Shown here piece by piece: positions 53,114 through 62,100 of a stretch of 64,000 nt of DNA. The stretch's first letter is position 1; each line of letters opens with the position of its first letter. Position numbers and translations under genes: made by a program. The notes under the pieces are model-generated. The model saw only the letters and a program-made list of their open reading frames with translations, had not been told where the DNA came from and did no database searches. This DNA comes from Rhynchopus euleeides (lineage: Eukaryota > Euglenozoa > Diplonemea > Diplonemida > Diplonemidae): positions 744,001 through 808,000 of the forward strand of contig OY723261.1 in the NCBI GenBank assembly GCA_963210315.1, written 5' to 3'.

Positions 53114-56100
53114 TCAGAGCAAGCCAACGGCAACACAAAGGGTCACGGCGTAAAGCACTGCGGTGAATATGCTGCACGAGGGCGCGACTGCTGCACCCCC
53201 ATCTGGTACGGTGATATTCAAAACGAAGAACGGCGAATTCGTTGGGTCAGCTGGGCCAGTGAGTATAGGGAGGGGGGTGCCTGGCGCATGCGTTGGAGGG
53301 GTAGGTGTCGGCGGGTGCGTCACCGGCACGGATGTGATGTTCAGCTGCGTCGACAGCCCCGGAAAGCCCTTCCGAATGCTGCTGGTCTCCGACGACACGA
53401 CGGACTGCAGCGCCACCCTCAGCGGTGCTGCATCCAGGCTGTCCCCAACAATCTCAAACTCAAGCTGGTACGACATGCCTGATGCCGCCTGAACCACTGC
53501 ACCCCGCGTCCCACCCACCGAGCCCCCGCCAAACGCCCTGCACACCGAGGTGTTCAACCTGTCCTGCCCTGTGATGAACCCGAAGGCACCTGCAGGGAAC
53601 CTGCAGAGATACCTCACCTTCACATAGAGGGGCTTGTCCAGCTCACGGATCAGCTCGGCAGTCATCTTTGCTTCGAACTCCTGGGGGGCGAAGCCGTCGA
53701 AGCCGGATGCAGGCAGGGTGATGTTGAGCGACGCGACAACCCCGTTCGCCGGAACGGGAAGCAGAGTCGGCGCAGGCGGCTGCGTCTCCTCCTCCTGGCG
53801 GAGCAGACGCAGAAAGACACGCCCCTTGAGGTGCTGGGAGCAGGCGCCAATTGGGTCCACGCCATACCTCGCGAAGTGGTCAGTAGAGCACGACACCTCC
53901 AGCACAGCCTTCTCACACTCGGTGTCGAAGGTGACGTTCTGCAGCGAAGCCTTCCCATCATGCACAGCCACACGGTACCACCCGTTGACACTCCGGTCTG
54001 ATGTCTGCAAATAGTTGCTCCCGAATACACTCTCGCTGACGAACAGCGGGACAGGCCTGATGATCGGCGCAGGCGGTGGGGGGAACGTGTAGAACCTCGA
54101 CGAAGCCGTCGGGATCGGGATGATGGGAAACTCCAGGAGGCACCTCGCCCGTATGAGGAGCTCCGATATGTTGTCCTGCTCGATCACCTCCTGCGCCTCC
54201 GTCCGCACCTCCAAGTCGAGGTCGAAGGCGTTGACACCCTTCCCTCCGTACATATCGTGGTACACCGTTGGGTCGGTGGTGAGGTTCGCCTGCACCTCAT
54301 CAGGGATCACCTGCGATGTGAAGATCTGCTGATCAGGCTCCGGACACCCCCTGCACCGCATCATGACATAGTACGGCTTCAGCAGCTCCATGTGGTACAC
54401 CTGCGAGATAAACGGCGGATACACCAGCTGCAGGCTGCTCACACTCACATCGGTGCTGCTGTGCACCACCTTCATCAGCGTGTCATACGCAGTGCTGCCC
54501 TGAGCAACCGTCGAATGGTTGTTGTTCGCAAAGATATACTCGTACTCTCCGGTGCTGCTGTTCAGCAGAGTCTTATTCACCTCGAGGTGTATCCCAGGCA
54601 GGGTGATGGGCCCCTTGTCACTCGTCAGAATCGTGAACAGCTGCGGCACAGCCGCAGTGTCAGCCGGCATATCGACAGGCGCTTTGAACCTCAGCGACTT
54701 CACCGCGGGGAAAAACCTCCGCGTCCCCCAGTGCGAATCCACACAGCTGTGATGCAGCGCCTCATCCTCCTCTTCCTCCTCATTGGATCCGGAGAACCCG
54801 TGGGCATGCGGGGTGGACACTGCCGGTTTGAAGAAATCCGACCCCCCGACGCGCCTGAGGTGAACGCGGAGCCCCTCAACGCCGCCGCAACCTTCCCAGC
54901 CATAGGCAGACCCGCGCAGCACAGGGCATCCGTGCTCAAACCCCTCCGACTGCTCGTGGTAGCATGGGATGAAATCACTCCGGATTGTGGCAACCCTGTC
55001 CTTCTCGATGTCGAAGGGGAGATACCTCACCCCACGGCTGTCGAAGAACCGCGCGCGCAGCGTGAGGGCGTACCCCGACACCCACGAGAAGGCGCTGCTG
55101 TGCAGGGGGAGCCAGCCTCCGCTGGGATAGTCGAATCTGTCCACCTCAACTCTCTCCAGCCTGGGCACCGTCACCAGGAGGGGGAGGGGGACCGAGGTCT
55201 TCAGCTTCCGATAGCTATAGGTCTGCTGCAGGCCCCTCCCTGAGAAAACCCGTGTCTTGACGAAGCACTGCCAGACACCCGGCTTCGGGATGTGGAGGGT
55301 GAATGTCATCTCATCAAGCCCCTGGGGTTCGGTGATGTTCGCCATATGCCGCTCGTTCCTCACGTCGGTGTCGAGCATCTGTGCCTCTGAGGCAGAAGCC
55401 CCGGAATACCCAAACCCACAGTCGAGAAATATCGGGAAAATCGACAGGCTGTAGGGCACGAGGGTGAGGGTGACCGCCTCACCTACCACCCCAACATCCC
55501 CCTCTATGGAGAGACGCGGCACGCTGCCCGCTGCCTGGGGGCGGAAGACCCGCTGGAAGATACTGCCCGCCTCCCCGGCTCCCCCGGACCCACCGACGAG
55601 GCGATCCGACCTGATATCCAGGGTGTCGTTCCGCAGCGACTCCACCACAGAGGGCGCGGCTGTGCCTGGCACAAGGTTTGCAGCGTATGGGGGAAAGACA
55701 CCGTCAACACCACGGAGGCCACGCAGTGTGCACACCGAATAGGCTCCGTCTGTCGGGGTGAGGAAGCTGCCCTCCACAATGAGGGTGCCGGAAGAGGTCA
55801 CCTTGGGGAGGCAGATGTTCTCCCCAAAATTGACATAGCCACCCCCGGCACAGATGTAGCAGTTGTCAGGCGTTGTGAGCATCACAATACGGTTTCCAGG
55901 CCCTGAGCTGATGACGGGCATCTGTGGGGACCCTGCGGTGTCATAGAGGAAGAGCCGCAGGGCATGCGACACCCCTGTGTGGGCCGAGGGAAACGGCTCC
56001 CACTGCCAGGAGAGCTGTTTCATGGAGCGGATGAGGATGGGCACATCAAGCTGCCCCTCATTGAGCAGGTTTGCGTGGCTGTCATCGCCGCCATCAGGGA

Positions 56101-59100
56101 TATACTGCACGTTGATGGCACAGCGACAATCCTCCACCACCCCCTCGCTATCCACCGAGACGGAACCCCTCCCGTGGAGGACCGGCGTGCCTGCGGTAGT
56201 GATGGAGGCAGCTTCACACGTTGTGCCGTTGGCGCAGTCCAGTGAAGTCTCCAGGAGGCCCGACCCTGCTGCGCGGTGGAACTTTCCACCCCGCGAGGTG
56301 AGGAGGTAAAGGTCGACGGTGGCACGTCGACCCGAGACCGAGCGGATGCCCTCAGCACCCACCGAAGCAGCGAGGATGACCTGGGCAGGGTAGGCGTGGT
56401 TGTCAACAACACCCACCACCATGCTGTGCCCGCCGTGGCGCGTGGGGAGGGCGGTGCCGTCGGGCGTGCTGCCCGAGAGGAGGCTCAGCTGTATGGTGGC
56501 GATGCCGGGTGGCGACGCCTCACCCGAGATGATATGGACCAGGCCCGGCAGGGCCTGGTGTGCCTCGGCAGGCGGTGCTGTGGCGTTGGTGGTGTTGCCA
56601 GGGCCGTGGGGGCGGAGGCGCCCTGCGGCGTAGACCATGCCGTTCCACAGCACCAGGGGGGCGTCCTCGGGGGCGATGCGGATGGAGAGGGGTTCGACTG
56701 TGATGCTCTTCCACTGCGAGGTGTTGGACTCTGTGTTGGCGTCGAAGAAGCCGATCACAGAGGGGACGTCGGCAGTGCCTGTGTGGCTTAGTGTGACCTC
56801 GGCCCCTTCGGTGAAGAGGCTGTCGTAGGTAGGCTTCAGCTGTGGCTCCAGTGGGCCACCCAGAGGGTAGACTGCCCTGTCGAGGCTGTCGTCTGCGGCG
56901 TAGATGTAGAAGCCCCACCGTCGCACCTTGGGGGTGCGGTCGATGGTCTGCTCGTATTGCTGCATGAGGCCTGCTGAGTCGTGGTGGCGTCTGTGGCGGT
57001 TGTTCTCCGGGATGAGGAGGAGCTGTGTGGGGGTGGTCATGACGCTGAAGAAGTAGTCTGTCTTGTGCCCGGTGAGTGGTTGCTTGAAGTGGAGTGCGGC
57101 TGAGTAGGCAGCGCGGGAGGAGATAGCGCTGACGACCAGACTCCCGCCCGATGCAGCGTAGATGCGGCCGTGGTGTGGGTGTGTGATGTGGGGCCCTGTG
57201 ACGGACAGCAGCCCGCCCCCGTTGCCCGCCCCAGAGGTGGAGATGGTGAAGGCCTCGGCCCCCTCCCAGGAGGGCAGGCCCATGCCGTCCACATGCAGCA
57301 GGGACACGGAGAAGGGCTCGCCACGCCTGCGCCCGCGGGGTGTCGTGGGGAGTACGGCCCACTTGATGCCGCATGTCTTGACGCGGAGGCGTAGGGTGTC
57401 GTGGCGGGAGGCATCGGTGCGGAGGGGGAAGGCAGACCAGCTGCCGTGGGGGCTGAGCCTGTAGTGCACCCACACCTCGCACAGGCTGCAGGGGCGTGTG
57501 TAGACGAACTGCAGTGTGGGATCCACGGCGTGTACCCGGTACTCGCCGTTCGTCTCGCGCAGCACACCGCCGCACGCCTCGCCTGCATCTGCAGGCGTCA
57601 GCTCGCGCAGGAAGCCACCGTTCCCGTAGCGCAGGGCCGCGCTGCCCCCCACCTCAGCACGCCACACGTTCACCACCTTCACCTCCACAGCCGCCCCGTC
57701 CACTTTTGCGGCCCACTGCCGCACCCCGAAGTGCTGCACAGCCTCAAGCGACACCGCAAACACGTTCCCCACGTGGATCACAGACACGTTCCCGCCCCCG
57801 ACCACCGCAGTCCCGGCACCTGCCGGCAGGCGTTGGTGCGTCACGTGTGCGCCAGAAGGCTGTGGTGACACCACCGAGAACGGCTTCGTGAACTTCACTC
57901 GGTTGGACAGGATCGGCGCCGTGTCGGCTGCCGTTGGCACCTGTGGTGGTGTCAGGCAGTTCCCTGCAGATGTTGCAGTTGTGTAGCAAAGGTCCAGCCG
58001 CAGCGTGCACGCCTCGCACGGTGCGCTGAAGGAGACCCACGGCACCGCCATGCCCTGCCGCATCGGCACCACCTCAGCAGGGGTGAACACACCCGAGTGT
58101 GCCCTGTCGTACACACGCAGGGGCAAGCTGCCGCCACAGCCGCCCTGCGTGTGGCGACCCACACGCACCAGCACATGGGGGAAGGTCCACGCCCTGCCAC
58201 CCCACTCGTTCACCGTCAGCACCTGCACAGGCATGGGGATGCCCACTGCCCACGGCGACAGGTAGCTCCAGTGCGCCTCCTGCTGGGGGCGCAGCACACG
58301 GTAGCCCCTCTCGGTGGCAGGGCCTGCAGTCGGCAGGCTCGCTGGGCGGCACGCTGTGTGCACAACACTGTCGGAGATGTTGAAGTCGACATACGCCTCC
58401 TGCGGCTGCACCCATGTGTACGCCTTGCTGGTGCGCGCCAGGGCAACGGGGAGTACCCCGACAGGGCTGGACAGCACACGCGCCGACACCGACAGCTTCT
58501 GCGGGTTCTTCACCTCCAGCATCCCTGTCACCGCAAAGGACACCGACGCATGCATCTGATGCGCACCAGACCGCGTGGTGCGCGTCACCACAGGTACGCC
58601 CACTCCCGGGGCCGCGCTGTCCTCAAACAGCTGCCCCTCTGCAGCCAGCGTGAACTCCACAATGCTGTCGTAGACGAAGTGCCGCACCAGGGTGCTGTTG
58701 ACCCCCTCCACAAAGTGGAACACCGCAGCTCCCACCTGCAGCTCGGTGGCATGCCGCGAGCACGACGCCCCACCAGGCAGCAAGGCGGTCTGCACCGGCT
58801 CCTTCAGCAGCACGACGCCAAGGTTCCACCGCGGCGCCTTCACAGTGATGTTGACCTTCGAGCAGTGCTCATGCACCACAAACCACTGTGCGCCTGATCG
58901 CGTGAAGTTCACCCTCTCCTTAGAGCAGAGGAAGAAACACGCCTCACGCACAGGGGTCGACCCATTGATCACCAGCACCGAGGCTGTGGGGGTGTTCGTC
59001 TTCTGCATCACGTTGAACGCCGCCTTGCCAAACGTGATGTTCTCCGTATCCAGGTGGGAGTACGTGGAGTTCAGCGGCAGCACCGTCACACCACCTGCCG

Positions 59101-62100
59101 CACTGCTGATGGGCAGCTCTGCCCCCAGGCTCCCTGCAGCACCGGGAACCGGCCCACCCAGCGGGTAAACGAAGAACGGCTCAGACGTCGTGTCGACAGG
59201 CCTCACATACGTGCCGTTGATAGAGACAAACAGGGTGACACCCGCCTGCATCTGCTCGAGGGAGACCTCGAAGTTGTACCCAGCAAAGGGGAGGTACGAC
59301 AGGCTGCCCCCTGTGCCGCCTGCAGCGATCCGTGCCTCCAGCTCCTCCGCAGGGATCGAGACGAGCGTCATGTCGGGCGACACGATGTCATGCGGCGCGT
59401 AGGGGTCGGGCACCGCGGTGTCATTCCCCTCGAAGAAGACGGTGCACGACAGCGCCTGCCCTGCCCCTCCCTCCTCCATCACCGGCATCAGCGGGAGCGT
59501 CTCCACGATGTAGTGATCCCCTGCCTCGAGGCGGAGGCGCATAAACCCCCCCTCCCCCAGGGTTGTGCCGTACGTCACGTTGAGCGTCGTCGCCGTGATG
59601 GTGACCGGCCAGCGCGGGTAGAGCGACGGCTTCCCCGTCACAGAGTTGACAGCCGTAACCTCGAGCGTGCCGTCCAACCCCGCCGCACACGACAGGTTGT
59701 GCTCACCCTCATACAGCGTGAAGTCCACCCTCCCCGGCGCAAGATCAGCCCCGATGGTGGTGTGCACCTCCACACTGCAGCCGTGGCATGCCGCAGACCC
59801 GTGGAAGGTGAACTGCGACACAAACCTCCCGAGGGCGGGATCCCACGCGAAGGGGTGCAGGGTGCGCGACACCGCCACAGGGTCGTCTGCTGCCGTCACA
59901 ACACGAAACCGGTTCAGAGGCTCCCCTACCCCTTTCCCACTCCGCTCCGACACAGCATCGACATAGCTGGAGAACGGCACGTCTGCCTGCAGCCCATCCG
60001 CAGACATCGGCGAGGTGAGGGAGAGGAAGGCCTCCCCTGCGTGGTGCTCGTCGGCATACCAGCACGTCCCCCCGCAGCGCTCCCCAGCTTCCACCTCGAC
60101 GTCGATGCCACGCGACGCTGCCACGGCCAGGCTAGAGGTGGCTGTGCGGAGCGATGTGCCCACCACCCTAACATGCACCCACACCTCGGCGGTGCCAATC
60201 TCCTCATGGATGGTCGAGCGGAGCTCGTCCGCAACACCGTAGCCCCACCGGAACCGCAGCAGGCACCCGCCAGCACGCCTCTCGCAGCCCAGGTTGCTGT
60301 CCACCATAAACTCGACAGTGTCGTAGGGCAGCGGGGGCCAGGCAGACCTGATATACACAGGGGTACCTCCATCCCCTGCCGACGCCGCGACGACGACCCA
60401 CGAGGGCCTCCTGGTCCGGACGAACTCCCTCACTGAGTCGGCAACGCGTGACTTGTTCATCGCCACCCCGAAAATATCAAACGGCACGGCGTGCAGGCGA
60501 TACCACTCCCTCGCATGGATGATGTTGCCCGCAGGGGTGGTGGCAGCGGCAGCGGCAGAGGCAGCGGCAGCCCCTCCGGGGCTGCCCCTCGGTGGGAGAC
60601 GCACTGCAGGGAGGCGTGGGTTGACAGGCGATATGCCGCTGATGGAGAAGGAGGCGGGCACATCGGGAGTGACCAGTATCTCAACCCTCGCAGAGGATCG
60701 GTTCGTGTTGTATAAAAAGTCACAGTAGAGGAGGGGCCGTATCAGATCGTCATGGGAGGAGACCAGTGCGTTGGCGTGGAGCAGGGCCAGATCGACGCTG
60801 CCGCTGAGGTAGAATGTCGGGGAGAGGTCCACTGCAGAGGTGAGATTCCAGTGCCATTTCAGATTGTCGTTTGATGCGAATGTCCTGGGGTCGAACAGAT
60901 CCCGGATCTCACCCTCGTTGCGGTTGGGGGAGCCTGGGGCTGCGACAGCGCATGAGCCGAAGAAATCCTGCACCACGGAGTAGACATCTGTCCCCTGCAG
61001 GGCAGGCCGCAAGGAGAGAGTACAGTTCCTCCCCGCAGTGCACACAACCCGGGTGCATGTAGAGAGGGAGGGGCTGTCGCAGGCGACCTGCGCGCTGTGC
61101 CCGCTCTCCACAATTTTCCCATTCACCTTCAGCTGCTCCATCGGGCTGGTGTCGGGGCTGAACCCATACACCTCAGAGTAGATCTCGGCATTCCCTTGCT
61201 GGCTCTCGAAGGAGCTGACAACCTTGAGGCGAAACCTGAAGGCACACCTCGGGTTCTCCCCGAGGCAGAGGCTCCGGGGTATAAGGGAGAAGAGCGCCTC
61301 ATTGTTCTGCAGGCGTGTGACAAGCCCAGACGGGGGTGCCCCATACAGCTCCATCTGCTCAGGCTCCGTGCAGTCAGTCTCATCGTTGTAGAGGAGGACT
61401 TCCGTCTCTGGGATGCGAACCCCGCTGAGATCCGGAGGCTTCGAGTTGTAGACATAGTCGTGAGGAACCACCTCCGTGCAGAACATGTCGAGACAGCGCA
61501 TCACCTCCACCATCTCCCCCTCGGCCTGCATCCCCCCAACCACCTCCACACGGTATTCCGCAGGCAGTCCCGTCTTCAGGGGGATCTTGTCGTTGAACAG
61601 CGGGGTTACCTTCAGAGAGGGCTTCGCACCTGACACGGCGCGGGAGGGGTCGCTCCAGAATGGCGTGTTGCCTTTCCCAAACAGGGGGATGTGATACACC
61701 CCACGAGGGACCATCTCCTGGGTGAAGGGGTGGTGGTAGAGCCGGAAGAGGCAGAGCCGATACGCAGATTTCGACGACCCCACAGGAGGGAGGGTTATGT
61801 CCTGCACGGCGGAGATCTCCCGTGCCCCGGGGACACGCGAGACCTGGAAGAAGTCGGGCCTTCCGCGGAGGGTGCCCAGAGGGGGGTGCACTGGGAAGCT
61901 GCAGAGCTCGTCGCTGCCCTGTATCTGCAGCAGGTCGGTGGAGTAGCCCTCGAAGAGGCAGGGGTTCCACACGGAGGGGCTCCCCGACGCGTTTGCCGCA
62001 GGGGAGTTTGCCGGAGCGCCTGTGGGAGGCGCAGCGGAGGCGTTTGCCCCAGAGGGAGGTATCGGGGTTGCCGCGGGGATGGAGGTTGGGGGGGCGCCCG

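Noticed and set aside
59054..60436. Long plus-strand frames opposite the giant gene
   Set aside because: His/Arg/Pro-rich shadows caused by codon bias of the minus-strand gene.
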